Origin: Harmothoe impar | Lineage: Eukaryota; Annelida; Polychaeta; Phyllodocida; Polynoidae | DNA length: 64,000 bases | Assembly (NCBI GenBank): GCA_947462335.1 | Contig: OX381717.1 | Location: 47,845,523 to 47,909,522, forward strand | Reading direction: 5' to 3' | In this document: positions 1-13,500 of the stretch, one piece after another | How positions within the stretch are numbered: the stretch's first letter is position 1 | How the letters are laid out: every line of letters starts with the position of its first letter | Notes under the pieces: generated by a model | Seen by the model: the letters and a program-made list of their open reading frames with translations, nothing else | Told to the model about the DNA's origin: nothing | The model's database searches: none | Made by a program: the position numbers and the translations under genes

Positions 1-1140
1 AAAACATTCCATTTTCCGAATGCAAAAGAACCATTTATTGCCATGAAAATTGACATAGCCTATATGTGAATTCCTGGTTACCATGAAAACCACTCCATTA
101 TTCCAAATGGCAATTGGTTTTGAAAATTTCATAAGGAACTCAAAATCGAAAACAGACCTAGAGAATTCCCATTAAAACCGAGTTTATAATGAAAAACATC
201 ACATTTCTTTGGTTATTTTCAACAAAACTGTGCCTTTTCCATTATTAGTATTCATAGGCCCTACTAGGAAATAATGGATTTAGAGCTTATTTGCCATTTC
301 CAATTTTACATACCGACCTAGCTTTGACGAGCAATTACAGCAAAACCTCCTGGGATAATTTAGCTCAATTAAGATACATGTATCTCATAAGTAACATAAA
401 CTTTGAAAAGCCCCCCCCCCCTAGAGGCATGTTTTCATCTTGTCACTTGTACTGCACTCTCTTTCATTATAGTTTAACCCCAGGAGAATGCCTTGGCAGT
501 GACAGGGTGCGCTGACAGGATCAATGGTGAGCAAGGTGTTATAAAATAAAGTGAATTCGTTTGGTTCCAAAACGCAATAAATTTTGAACAATGGTACAAT
601 GTACCAACTTATGACAAAGGTAAAGGCCAGGGATAGATAAATACAATTTTGCAACAAATTTTCCTCAAAATTCCATTTTTCATGTCTTTAGGTCTTCTCT
701 GGTGATAATGTCTGAAGCACCATAATTGCCAATTATAGCTTAGCTTTGGCTTAGAACTAAGTGGAAACTTATGGGTGGAAGGCAGTGGACATTGAAGCTA
801 TATTTTCTGGACACTGTGTGATGGTAGGATTTGGACAAACTGTATTTTCGGTATGTCGAATTGAATCAGACATGGGAAAAAATACCACATACATTATTCG
901 ACGTAGGCCTTTAATAAGCACATGTCCCCCAATAAGTCCACCCTCCCTCCTTTTGGAAATATTTCTAGATCTTAAAGGTGGGTGGGGGGTCTTTCTCAAG
1001 TTTGGAGCACATGATGTGCATGTGCAGCCACCCTATGTCGCCATCTGGAAGGTCTTTGAAGAACCAGTGACATCAGCAGCACTGTCACCTAGTGGTGAAG
1101 TCTACAGCTACACTAACCAAATTTCGATGGCTTAGCATCA
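1..1140. other. No gene supported
   Basis: AT-rich sequence with only short open frames and no recognisable domain. A 124-codon frame on the + strand at 761-1135 runs into the minisatellite that follows. It has no family resemblance I can see and no paralogous copy in the window. Confidence 0.5.
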
Positions 1141-1144
1141 GCAT

Positions 1145-1376
1145 CCGCGAGTGCCTCCGCGAGTGCCTCCGCGAGTGCCTCCGCGAGTGCCTCCGCGAGT
1201 GCCTCCGCGAGTGCCTCCGCGAGTGCCTCCGCGAGTGCCTCCGCGAGTGCCTCCGCGAGTGCCTCCGCGAGTGCCTCCGCGAGTGCCTCCGCGAGTGCCT
1301 CCGCGAGTGCCTCCGCGAGTGCCTCCGCGAGTGCCTCCGCGAGTGCCTCCGCGAGTGCCTCCGCGAGTGCCTCCGC
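1145..1376. repeat. 12-bp minisatellite (GCCTCCGCGAGT)n
   Basis: About 19 near-perfect tandem copies of GCCTCCGCGAGT. The unit length is a multiple of three and contains no stop in several frames, so long low-complexity frames appear on both strands. These are by-products of the repeat and not genes. The perfection of the copies suggests recent expansion. Confidence 0.97.
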
Positions 1377-1769
1377 ACTCCATCACTTTAATAGGTCCTC
1401 TGGGAGTCTGGAGGTCTCTCAAAGTACGACACATGGGTAATTTCTCATGTATTCCCACTGTCAGTGAATTTCAGAATAAACTGACACAATTTGTGAATTT
1501 TGAAATATAAAGGGGTCATGATTATTATCTCTTCATGAAACGTGTTGCATTTTAGAATAGGGGATGTATTCAGTGTGTATACATTCCGCAGTTATCTGTC
1601 TGGTGGGAGAAATGGTTCAACTTCAATGAAAGTAGGTATAGCTTAAACACTAACAGTTCCTCAGTAAGGGATGATTTTAAGGGGGTATAATTGAGAAGTA
1701 TACAATAGTATACATAAGTCCCCTTTTTTATGCTGAGTGCCGGAACCATCCCCCACTATTCCCCCTTAT

Positions 1770-1997
1770 GGCTTCTGCGCCAGATAGGTGACTGCAGAGG
1801 GGTTTTCGGCGACCTGGCGACCTGGGCCGTTTTCCAGGCGACTTTTCGACCTGGGGCAATAATTTAAGCGACCTGGCGACTTTTGCAAAAATTTGATTAT
1901 AGGATAAAGGGTCTAAAAAAACGACCTGACGACCTGGGGGCCTTAATTTCGGCGACTTTCCGACCTGAGGGGGGGACCCCTCTGCACCCCCAGATAG
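1770..1997. mobile_element. Small inverted-repeat element with CGACCTGG repeats
   Basis: The ends are imperfect inverted repeats: GCGCCAGATAGGTGACTGCAGAGGGG near 1780 against the reverse complement of CCCTCTGCACCCCCAGATAGCGCC near 1976-1999. Inside are many degenerate copies of GGCGACCTGG and its variants. No coding content. Confidence 0.45.
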
Positions 1998-2639
1998 CGC
2001 CATATGATATGATATCTTAAATGCTGGGTGGGTCCCTACCCAGAACATCTAATTTTGAAATTTCTGAAATTCAACAGATGGCACCACTACACCAGTATCC
2101 AATAGTGATTACATGGTAATTCCCACAGCGGTGTCAGCACGTCTTGCGTGGGGGAATTTCCCATAGGGTAGGTTCACCCTAAGTCAAACACATACCTCGA
2201 GTCAACCACTTTTGACATGAACTTACCGGTTTACTATGATTCTGATAGCAATTAACCACGGAACTAAAAACTGGAGTGTTTCAGAAGTATGCTGCACATT
2301 GCATGCATTTATATTCTCCTTCATGTTCACACTGTAGAATAATCCAGAAGTACTTTTCCTTTGTCGTTCTTTCCCCCCACCCAGTGCACCCCTCCAAAAC
2401 CACCTGTCCCTAGGCAACCAACAACAATTAAAGGGCGGCCTACTTTCGGTTTCGATACGGAACTATATCGGACTATACCACGAGACAACGACGTCAAGCA
2501 GCAGACGATATTCCTGGTTTATGATCCCTTTATGGTTTATAAATGACTACTCTCTTATCTACTATCTGTTTGCCAGGTCCACTCTATCTTTGTGTCTGTT
2601 TGTCGGGTTTTCTGCGTATAGTCACAAATAATTCATGTT

Positions 2640-3145
2640 TCACGATAGCACGACATTTCACATGCACATGGGGGTCGACCCCTAAAATCGACATGGCGAC
2701 ATGGGCATTTTGAGCCTTAGTGACATGGGACATGATAAATCTCAGAGATAGTGACATGGGACATGGCCCTTTCTTAAAATCCACATGGCGACATGAGCAT
2801 TTCTTAAAATCGACAGGGCGACATGGGCATTTCTTAAAATCGACATGCGACATGGGGACCCCCCCATCGAGACCCCCATGCACCTCAACCCCCTCAACAT
2901 GTCCGCTTTCTCCCTCATGGGGATGGGTGGCTAAATTCGCCACGGCGACATGACCATTTCTTAAAATCGACATGCGACGTGGAGCTTAGTGACATGAGGA
3001 AAAAAATAAGCGACATGGCATAGGGTGTTTCTTAAAATCGACATGGGACAGGACATGTTCTTAAAGGCGACATGGGACATGGGGATTTAAGTGACAGGCG
3101 ACATGGCCATTTCTTAAAATCGACATGGGGAGCCCCCCCCCCCCC
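2640..3145. repeat. Degenerate CGACATGG / TTCTTAAAAT repeat tract
   Basis: The tract is built from irregular copies of GGCGACATGGGCATTTCTTAAAATCGACATG, mixed with CCCC runs. It resembles the CGACCTGG tract at 1800-1980 in style. The frames inside it (for example 2584-2973 on the - strand) are repeat by-products. Confidence 0.75.
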
Positions 3146-3407
3146 CATCTATACCCCCTCCCTCCACCCTCTCCTTTCAGTTGTGAATGACCACTCATAT
3201 AGACCATACGCTGGTAAATTGTGAAAGTATCGCCAAAACTATTTTTGCCTGAAAGTCAGGCAGTATTCTTTTTTTTGCGACACTTTTTTTTTCTATAGAG
3301 TGTACAGTCATTATAAACCGCAAGCCAGGTGGCCTGGTGGTTTTGTTGATGGAGGGGGTGGTTATACATTATGATGCGGATGTCTGTGACCCATCTTATA
3401 CCCAGAC

Positions 3408-3520
<113 letters not shown>

Positions 3521-3739
3521 GACTCAATGTAACTCATATTTTCAATGATTCATATCTGCATTCGTATCTTCCAACAAAGTACAAAGTCCGATAACAAATA
3601 TAGGGCACTTCCCTGTCCAGTCAGTGTGTCCTTTCGATCTACATAGGTACAACCACTTTGAGTACCCGATAATATTATAGTCTAAAAGACTAGGATACTC
3701 TAGGATGACTCAGTCTAGTCTATGGGTCGGAATTGGCTA

Positions 3740-3800
3740 TAGCCACTAGCCTATACATTTACTTCGTGTTCAAAACACAAGTGGACGAACATTGGGCTAC
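3740..3800 (+). other. Possible non-coding first exon of CARD gene A
   Basis: Gene A's first coding exon begins with a splice acceptor (CTTCTACAG at 4466-4474), so a leader exon must lie upstream. A candidate ends at ACGAACATTGGGCTACCG before GTGAGTG near 3801. It shares GAACATT with the better-supported leader exon of gene D. This is inference only. Confidence 0.25.
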
Positions 3801-4084
3801 CGGTGAGTGTAGGCCTAATTGGCTGTGTTTTGTTATCTATGGTCCAAGTCATCATTGCTTTTTGGGCTGCATTGAGGAGTGGGTGGTATTTAGGAGAGGG
3901 GGTTGTTGTTGTTATTGTTGTTGTTATTTTTGTTGTTGTTGTTGTTATTATTATTATTGTTGAGAAGATATTTGTGTATGGTATGGAATAAACGCCATAC
4001 TTAGAGATTATGTCAGGTTGATCATGTGCATTTTCAGGGATCCTGCCAATACCTGATTTCCATTTCTACAGACTGCAGTACTTA

Positions 4085-4442
4085 GGGAGCGTTCATTATT
4101 TATGGCAGGGGGGGGGGGGTGTTTGGCAAAACGAATACGTAAAAAAAAAGACCCCCCCTGCGAATGGCTCAAAAGAAAAAGACCCCCCCTCCTCCGAATG
4201 GGTCCAAAAAAAAAGCCCCCCCCCCCCTAAATCATAAATTCACGTCACGTTGTGTCAAAAAATACCCCTTCCCAAATAAATACCCCTAAAAAAATGCCCC
4301 CCCCCCTCACAATAGGTTGGAAAAAAGACCCCCCCCCCCTAAGAATAGGTTGGAAACCCCCCCTCCCCTCCAAATACCCCTAAAAAAAATGCCCCCCCCC
4401 CTCATTTGCACACCCCCCCTGGCATAAATAATGAACGCTCCC
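4085..4442. mobile_element. MITE with TTA target duplication (GGGAGCGTTC ends)
   Basis: The left end, GGGAGCGTTCATTATTTATG at 4085, is matched by CATAAATAATGAACGCTCCC ending at 4442. It is flanked on both sides by TTA, a 3-bp target duplication like those of PIF/Harbinger-type elements. The interior is runs of C and A with no coding capacity. It sits about 30 bp before the acceptor of gene A's first coding exon. Confidence 0.85.
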
Positions 4443-4507
4443 TTATTTATACTACTTTTAATTTTCTTCTACAGGAGTACATGTGTACTTTGGGAAATTG
4501 CTAAGAG

Positions 4508-7500
4508 ATGATGAACCCATTGACCTTTGACGGCAAGAATGCCATACTGGACGCCAGTGGTGTCACTATCATGAAAAGAATAAGTAAGTATAGATTATAC
4601 TCACAACTGCAGAAGATAAGATGTTCTTGATACTTCTTAAACCTGTCAAGTGAGCTTATCTCACCTTATGTAGATAATAATGATTAGAAACAATGGAGGA
4701 AATTTGGGAATTGTTCTATTGATTGCAAGGACTATTTTTAATTCCCCAATCCTACAGCAAATACTCCGCGGACAAGGTTTTCCATCACGAAAACCAACTT
4801 ACCTTTTTATGTTGTGGCCATCGTTGCTGAAAATTAAAATTTAAACAATTTTTTTTTCTGACCCAACTATAACAATTTCCATAATGATAATGGAAATATA
4901 GCTCTTTCTTTTAGGTAAACAATTTAGAATAAGTTCCGAATTTTACTGTTTTTACATAATGTGTTGTCTCTTTATGGCTGTTCCGGAGGAGCGTGTTTGG
5001 TTCACATCAGCTTGAAATGGTAAAAAAAAAACTATTAAAAAGGGCAAACAGTCATCTTATGCACATTATAACTATCATGTTCCTATTTTTCAGCAATAAA
5101 CCCGATGCTTATGTCGCAACTAGTGGCAGCTGGGGTTCTGGATGGCTATGAATCAACAGACATCCTTGTAAGTAAGAATATGTAAGAATAGTTATCATAT
5201 TTAACATCCATGGGGTAAAATTTGGATGAAGCATTGCATGTATCATTTAAATATTTAATAACATTTAATATACTACAATGAATGTAAAAGTTTAAAAAAA
5301 GAAAAATCTGAAATAAATCAGGAATTCATTGAGTTATCTAAATGAGAAATGTTGTATAGAATTATATTATGTGTTCTTCCAAAACGTCATTGAGTCTATA
5401 GAGAAAGCAGTATAATTATGTGGATCTAATATCTGGCTGAGAATCTTTAAGGTATATGACATTGTTTCAAGTTTTTTTAAATTCATTAATAACATTGGAT
5501 TAACTCTGTACCTTCTCAGGCCAAAGGTGTGCCTGGAGAGATGCGTCAGGCACTTATGGTCCATCTTCGGGGTGCATCGGTCAGGGCCTTCCTCGCATTT
5601 TGCCTCGTCATCCATGATGATTTAGAAAGAGAAGACATCGTGAATGACTTTGGGTTGGACATCCATCAGATCCGGGTCCAAAAACGTAAGTACAATATAT
5701 GCATACGATTTATAAATGATTATGATCAATCGTAATATGTATGCTGAGATATGCAATCAAATTCGGAAGTCGCAACAACGTGTGCGCTGAAAAATGTTCT
5801 GTACACAACGAGAAGTGCAATAAACACACAGATGAAATGACCATAAATTATCCGCACTAAAAAATGCAAGAAGGGATGAACTGAAACAGGTGCCTGGATA
5901 TTCACATATCTTGTGTATTCTTAAACAACATACATCTCGTATACTTAATAATTATACTTAATTACTTAGTTATAGCTGTTGTCACCAGAGCCCCTGATAT
6001 ATATATGGCTCTGTCTCATGAGTTCAATGCATATGAAAAATAGGGGTCCGTCCAGCTTCATGTGGCACAGCATGGAAGCAGTACTATATTTCCCCCCAAA
6101 AAGTACCCCATTCTGTAGGTTTAGGTTGGGCCTGTGTAGAAATGTATACATTTTCCCAACTTTTATGCCATGATTTGGCCACCAGGGGGCCGTCATGGTG
6201 GAGAATACGCTAATTTACCCTGTTCACAGCCATTTAACTTGTAATAAAGTTGGTTTCTTATGTATTACAGTGCTATACAATGTTTTTATTTATAGTTAGT
6301 ACATACCTTGGTCCAAATAGGTGCTTTTTTCCCATCTTTCTCTACATTGTAGGTCGCCACAGGTGGAAAATCAAATATCGGCAATGTCCCGTGACTAAGC
6401 GGTTTATACCATATCATATGAATTGCTTCCTACAGGACATATGAACCTTTTTTTTTGTTACAGTATCCAGTGTAACATGAAGATAACATATAGATGTAGT
6501 ACCCCATACCCTTTCCCCCCCCCCTAATACGCCATCAGACCTCAAGGTCATGCTATATCTCTATCCCTGACGTGTCCCGTCACTAAGCGGTTGTTCTGAA
6601 ACGTCAATAGGAACGAAAGGGGACAAAGATAAAAAAAGACACAAACTGCATATGATTAACATTGATGCCCCCTGTTAACATAGTTAAAATCATCATTGTA
6701 CTCCCTACCTGCTGCCCTCCACACCGTGCGTGACTGCTCTGGACGCTGTCTTGTCCCGTGACTAAGCGCTTAGTCGCGAGGTGGCGACACAGTGGAAATT
6801 TCCATACAGCTGCTGGCGCCTACCGTTTTTTTCATGAACTAAGCTCAGCTCGCTTGTTCCCGGGCTAGGACCAGTGCTACTTCCGTCCACATCGAGCCAA
6901 CTTCACGGTGAGTACGGCAGCATGTTGTATCGTGCTGCATGTTTTTCATTGTTTTTGGGCAGATCGGTCCAAATTATTTGCATCAAAACCCTGTAACATG
7001 TACATCATACCATATGGCACTCCCGAATCGCATTGTATTTTGTTCACAATGTTTCTTTATACATTTTCTGAGAAAAAAATTACATGTCAACTGACAGATA
7101 CAGCCACATCGACCCTATCTCATACCGCTTAGTCACCAAGATATAGAAAAACTTGAAAATCCTTTCTCAATGAACATGTGTCATATTATTCAGTTACATG
7201 CTTTGTCATAGTACTTTTTACTTGAAATATGCTATATTATACCGTATCTGCATGAAAACATGAAAAAAAAATCATTGGTTTCCTTCCTAGACCCTTAAAA
7301 GTATCATCTTTGCAAAATTGTCAAAGCGCTTAGTCACATGTAACTAAGTACTACCACCAAGAGAAAATTGCTCCCACCCCCCCTACTCTTTATCAACGTA
7401 GGTGCCATCCACACATCAGACAGCACAGACCCTCACGAGTCAGTAATATACAAAAAATAACAAATCCCCCCCCCCCATCACATTTTTTCCCGCTTAGTTG

Positions 7501-10500
7501 CAGGACACGGCGTATAGTCAAAAACATTTAAACCAAAAAAAAACTCCCCACACCCCCCTACACTTTTTTTTTTCAACTGGCCCCCATCCTGTTACTCTGC
7601 ACTCCTCTTGTACAGCATCTAGTACTCCATTGTTTTTCCACCTGGTCTTTTTCTTTCCCCAAAAAATTGATTTTTCATTTTCTCAAAATTTTCCTAAAAT
7701 TTCGAAAATTGCTCCCACCCCCCCTACTATTCATTCAATGGACATGCCATCCACACATCAGACAGCACTCAACCTCACGTGTCAGGAACATCAAAAATAT
7801 TAGAAATCGCCCCCCCCCTTGTCACTTTTTTACCCGCTTAGTTGCAGGACACGGCCTATAGTCAAAAATGGAAATACCTCCCCACACCCCCCTACACTTT
7901 TTTTTTTCAACTGGCCCCCATCCTGTTACTCTGCACTCCTCTTGTACAGCATCTAGTACTCCATTGTTTTTCCACCTGGTCTTTTTCTTTCCCCAAAAAA
8001 TTGATTTTTCATTTTCTCAAAATTTTCCTAAAATTTCGAAAATTGCTCCCACCCCCCCTACTATTCATTCAATGGACATGCCATCCACACATCAGACAGC
8101 ACTCAACCTCACGTGTCAGGAACATCAAAAATATTAGAAATCGCCCCCCCCCCTTGTCACTTTTTTACCCGCTTAGTTGCAGGACACGGCCTATAGTCAA
8201 AAATGGAAATACCTCCCCACACCCCCCTACACTTTTTTTTTTCAACTGGCCCCCATCCTGTTACTCTGCACTCCTCTTGTACAGCATCTAGTACTCCATT
8301 GTTTTTCCACCTGGTCTTTTTCTTTCCCCAAAAAAATGATTTTTCATTTTCTCAAAATTTTCCTAAAATTTCGAAAATTGCTCCCACCCCCCCTACTATT
8401 CATTCAATGGACATGCCATCCACACATCAGACAGCACTCAACCTCACGTGTCAGGAACATCAAAAATATTAGAAATCGCCCCCCCCCCTTGTCACTTTTT
8501 TACCCGCTTAGTTGCAGGACACGGCCTATAGTCAAAAATGGAAATACCTCCCCACACCCCCCTACACTTTTTTTTTTCAACTGGCCCCCATCCTGTTACT
8601 CTGCACTCCTCTTGTACAGCATCTAGTACTCCATTGTTTTTCCACCTGGTCTTTTTCTTTCCCCAAAAAATTGATTTTTCATTTTCTCAAAATTTTCCTA
8701 AAATTTCGAAAATTGCTCCCACCCCCCCTACTATTCATTCAATGGACATGCCATCCACACATCAGACAGCACTCAACCTCACGTGTCAGGAACATCAAAA
8801 ATATTAGAAATCGCCCCCCCCCCTTGTCACTTTTTTACCCGCTTAGTTGCAGGACACGGCCTATAGTCAAAAATGGAAATACCTCCCCACACCCCCCTAC
8901 ACTTTTTTTTTTCAACTGGCCCCCATCCTGTTACTCTGCACTCCTCTTGTACAGCATCTAGTACTCCATTGTTTTTCCACCTGGTCTTTTTCTTTCCCCA
9001 AAAAATTGATTTTTCATTTTCTCAAAATTTTCCTAAAATTTCGAAAATTGCTCCCACCCCCCCTACTATTCATTCAATGGACATGCCATCCACACATCAG
9101 ACAGCACTCAACCTCACGTGTCAGGAACATCAAAAATATTAGAAATCGCCCCCCGCCTTGTCACTTTTTTACCCGCTTAGTTGCAGGACACGGCCTATAG
9201 TCAAAAATGGAAATACCTCCCCACACCCCCCTACACTCTTTTTTTTCAACTGGCCCCCATCCTGTTACTCTGCACTCCTCTTGTACAGCATCTAGTACTC
9301 CATTCTTTTTCCACCTGGTCTTTTGCTTTCCCCAAAAAATGATTTTTCATTTTCTCAAAATTTTCCTAAAATTTCGAAAATTGCTCCCACCCCCCCTACT
9401 ATTCATTCAATGGACATGCCATCCACACATCAGACAGCACTCAACCTCACGTGTCAGGAACATCAAACATATTAGAAATCGCCCCCCCCCCCTTGTCACT
9501 TTTTTACCCGCTTAGTTGCAGGACACGGCCTATAGTCAAAAATGGAAATACCTCCCCACACCCCCTACACTCTTTTTTTTCAACTGGCCCCCCTCCTGTT
9601 ACTCTGCACTCCTCTTGTACAGCATCTAGTACTCCATTCTTTTTCCACCTGGTCTTTTGCTTTCCCCAAAAAATGATTTTTCATTTTCTCAAAATTTTCC
9701 TAAAATTTCGAAAATTGCTCCCACCCCCCCTACTATTCATTCAATGGACATGCCATCCACACATCAGACAGCACTCAACCTCACGTGTTAGTTGCAGGAC
9801 ATGTCTAAATATATATATCAATTTATCTATTATCCAATTATTTTTTCAGATGGGAAAGAAGAAGTCCAAGAAAACACCCAAGGTCTACCCCTTCCCGATG
9901 CCCCTCACCAAGCCTGAATTCCCCCCCGGGGACCAGGGGCGGGCGGACCTGGTCGCCTGGGTTGAGGCCCGGAAGCCTTTCTCCCGGGATTTCGAAGGAC
10001 AGAACAAGATTATTTACCAGAACGCTCGTAATGCCAAAAACGTTCGCGTTTCCAATTTCAAGACATTTAACCCCGACAAGAACGACCCAAACAAGGTGAA
10101 GGAGGCCAAGAAGAGGCGCTCGGCCAAGTCTGCTGTAAGTGGCATCTCAAATAATTCTACATGACATTGTATCTTAATTTATCTATAGATCATTATACAT
10201 GTATGTTTACTGTACAGATATCTATCTATAGACATACTTTTATGCATTTCGCACGTTGTACGGAACTAAATCTTATGTATGTCAATATAAGCCAATACAT
10301 GGTCTATCACATAAAAATGATTTAAAATTAATCCATCATACATCAACACTTGTTACACAAGAATTGCATATTAATATCTATAGTAGTTCTAACTATTTTT
10401 GTATCAATGAATCTTCACACATTCCTTATAATAATATCTTTCCTTTTAAACTATTTTACAGCGTCACCGTCCACCAAAGGGGAGTCTCGCCCACAAGAGA

Positions 10501-13500
10501 GAAAAGAAGCTAAATAAGGAGGGCCACACCAGAAGGCGCGCTTCACAGGACCAGGAGGAGGACGCCCCAGGCACTAGGGCACGCCAGGCTGGGCAGAAGC
10601 GGGCCCGTACCCCGTCAACCAGCCCTCTCCCTCTACCTGACGCAAAACGGCGCCGCGTCTCTGGGCCGCGTCCCTCCACCTCCACCCAGCCGGCCAGCTC
10701 TTCATCCGAGGAGGAGGAGAACAGCCAGTCCCCCCAGCCACCACCCGTACGACGTGGCAAGAGGGCCACTGCCACCAGGACCCCCTCCCCGTCCTGCTCC
10801 TCCAAGGGCCGAAGGAGGAAACAGGTGACCCCGAGTCGCCTGAGCAATACCTCTAAGGAGATCAGTGGTAAGAAAAAAAAAGGTTTATAATATCAGTAAC
10901 ATTTATAACAATACAGATATATATATATATAGATGTATACATGCACCTTATTCTACGTAATATAAGCGCCCTCCCCCTAATAAGCGCATTTTTAAACTAG
11001 AACAAAGGCTAAACTTTCATGATTTTGGTGACACTTAAACTCCAAAGTACTAAAACACCATGAAAATAAGTTATAAATAGCGCCCAGTGCGCTCTTTACG
11101 TGGAATATGGTACATGTATTTGTGTACACCGCTCATATTTATAGATATAAATATAAATACATGTACATCTATGTACACATTTCTCTCGATTTATAATGCA
11201 TCCAGATCTACTGTACAATATATATATTTATATGTATACATGTAACATTAATACAATAAAATATACATCTAGGCGAAAAATCAGACAAGTAAAATATTAA
11301 AACATTGCTAGTTGTATGTATATGGAAATGAACTGGTTTTCACCACCACTACTTTTATCCTCCTATGTTAAGAGAGCGAGAAGGAGGAACAACCTGACAA
11401 CTCAGACTCGGACCCGGACTCCGGCTCGTCCGACAGTGCCCCCCCTTCCAAGAGGCAGAAAGATGGGTCACCTGTCTCCAGCCGGTACGTAGTGCACCTT
11501 TTTCAAACAAAATGAAATGTTCAATTTTTGTTTGTTCTTCTAACCTAAATTATAAAATGTAATATACCTTGTAACACTGTTGTCGTCTGTGTTTTTGGCA
11601 CATTTGTCTCGATCTAACCTTGTTATGACTTTGTTACTTGTTCTACTTTTATACTAACTTGTTAAGTTTTACAAAAATAACCTTTGTTACAGACTAAGGG
11701 GCAGTAAGGCGTCGTACCGCGTCAGTACGGCGTCGGAGACGGACGTCAGCTCTGCCAGCTACCGTGCCGGCCCCTCCGACCCCGTGGACTCCTCTGAGGA
11801 GTATTCGACCCACCCCGAGGTGTCGGAGCCGGATGACTCGGAGCCGGAGGACTCGGAGCCAGATGAGTCGGATCACTCCGACCCCCGGCCTACTCGCCTC
11901 CCGTCCCGCTTCCAGCCACCGAGAGGCGCATGTCGCGCGGCCCCTCTCCCAGTCCCAGTCCCAGCTGAGGTACCGACCCTGCCAGTGCCAGCACTCAGGC
12001 CCGTGCTGTCTGGCCGGGTCCGTGTAAGGCAACGACACCAACAACTGGTGGCGGAGGTGGCCTCCCCCACAAGGCCTGTCAGGACCCCGGAGGACATGGA
12101 GGAGGTGATGGCGGCGGCATTTATTAATGCCCTCCAACCTAAGCCGAAATAGTTTTTTTATACTGTATATATTTTAAATATCTAGATCTATAGGGAGTTG
12201 TAAATCATTTCCAAATACTCATTTTTTTTCTATTTGAACAGACATGAAAATCAGCTTTTAATACATGTTTATTCATGTGTAGTTTTAATTATGTATATTT
12301 ACATGCACTATGTGTTTTCTACTCATAAATACTAACCACTAAACGTGTTCAGGTTTTATCAGTTTCTACTTATTAAACTTAAGGAAAGTAGTACCAAGTT
12401 TCATATGAATATATATAAATAATTTCCATTCTATAGATCGACATTCGCTGCTACATATATATAATACATAGATATGTAATTATCTTTTTTTTTGCTACAT
12501 GTCTGGATCTATTTTTTACTTTTTCATTTTAAAAGCTTTATCGCTATTTTAGTGACAATAACTTTTTATTCTCTACTGTATACATATACATGTACGTGTA
12601 TTTTACATATATATATATTTTCATCTGTACATGTATAGTACATAGGGGGGTGAGGGAAATAAAGTTTTTGTTCATGAATGTACTACTGCCTCCTCTTTTA
12701 CTTTGTCACCTAATTACGTCAGTGAAATCTTGATTTTTATCTTACTTACAATACAGATCATATAAAGTGGTAGATTATACAAAGTACCTCGATGAGCTGG
12801 AGGAGAACGCGGACAGAACGGTGGACGTCACTGTACCCGACCAGACCCCTGACCCCTCCACCCTTACCGACGGACTTGACGGGACTGTACCCGACCAGAC
12901 CCCTGACCCCTCCACCCTGACTGACGGACTTGACAACACAGAACAGGACCCAGCGGCATGGCTCATCTCTTTGGTAGACGAGCCGTGCATGACAACGGAC
13001 ATGACACAACAGCAGCAGGACCGACGAAGTGACGAGCAGACTGCACTTGCAGTCTGCCTGGTAGTAGACATGAACTACCGACTGACTGGGGACATATGGG
13101 ACATACAGTTGGAGAGTGACCCTACCCCCATTATGACCCCAAAAACCGTGACTACGACCGACCGTCCTCCCACCCCTAAACCTACCCTACCTCACCCTAC
13201 TGTCCCCGACCCGTCTCCTGTTATCTTCCCAACCACAACCACTCCCAGTGACATCCACACTACCCTCCCTCCGCTTGACCACACTACTGTCTCGCCACCC
13301 AACAACACTACCACCACGGACCCTACCCTCCCTCTCCCTCCTGTCCCTCACCCTACCACCACGGACCCTACCCTCCCTCTCTCTCCAGTCGCAGACCCTA
13401 CCACCACAGACCCTACCCTCCCTCTCCCTCCAGTCGCAGACCCTACCACCACAGACCCTACCCTCCCTCTCCCTCCAGTCGCTGACCCTACCACCACAGA

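Noticed and set aside
761..1135. A 124-codon frame left of the minisatellite
   Set aside because: No recognisable domain, no splice or paralogue support, and it ends by chance near the repeat.
1085..1510. RECL / RHSR / PPRV / GGTR repeat frames
   Set aside because: By-products of the 12-bp minisatellite in four frames.
7498..9515. Serial 89-149 codon frames in the 335-bp array
   Set aside because: The same frame recurs once per repeat unit, has homopolymer-rich composition and no independent support.
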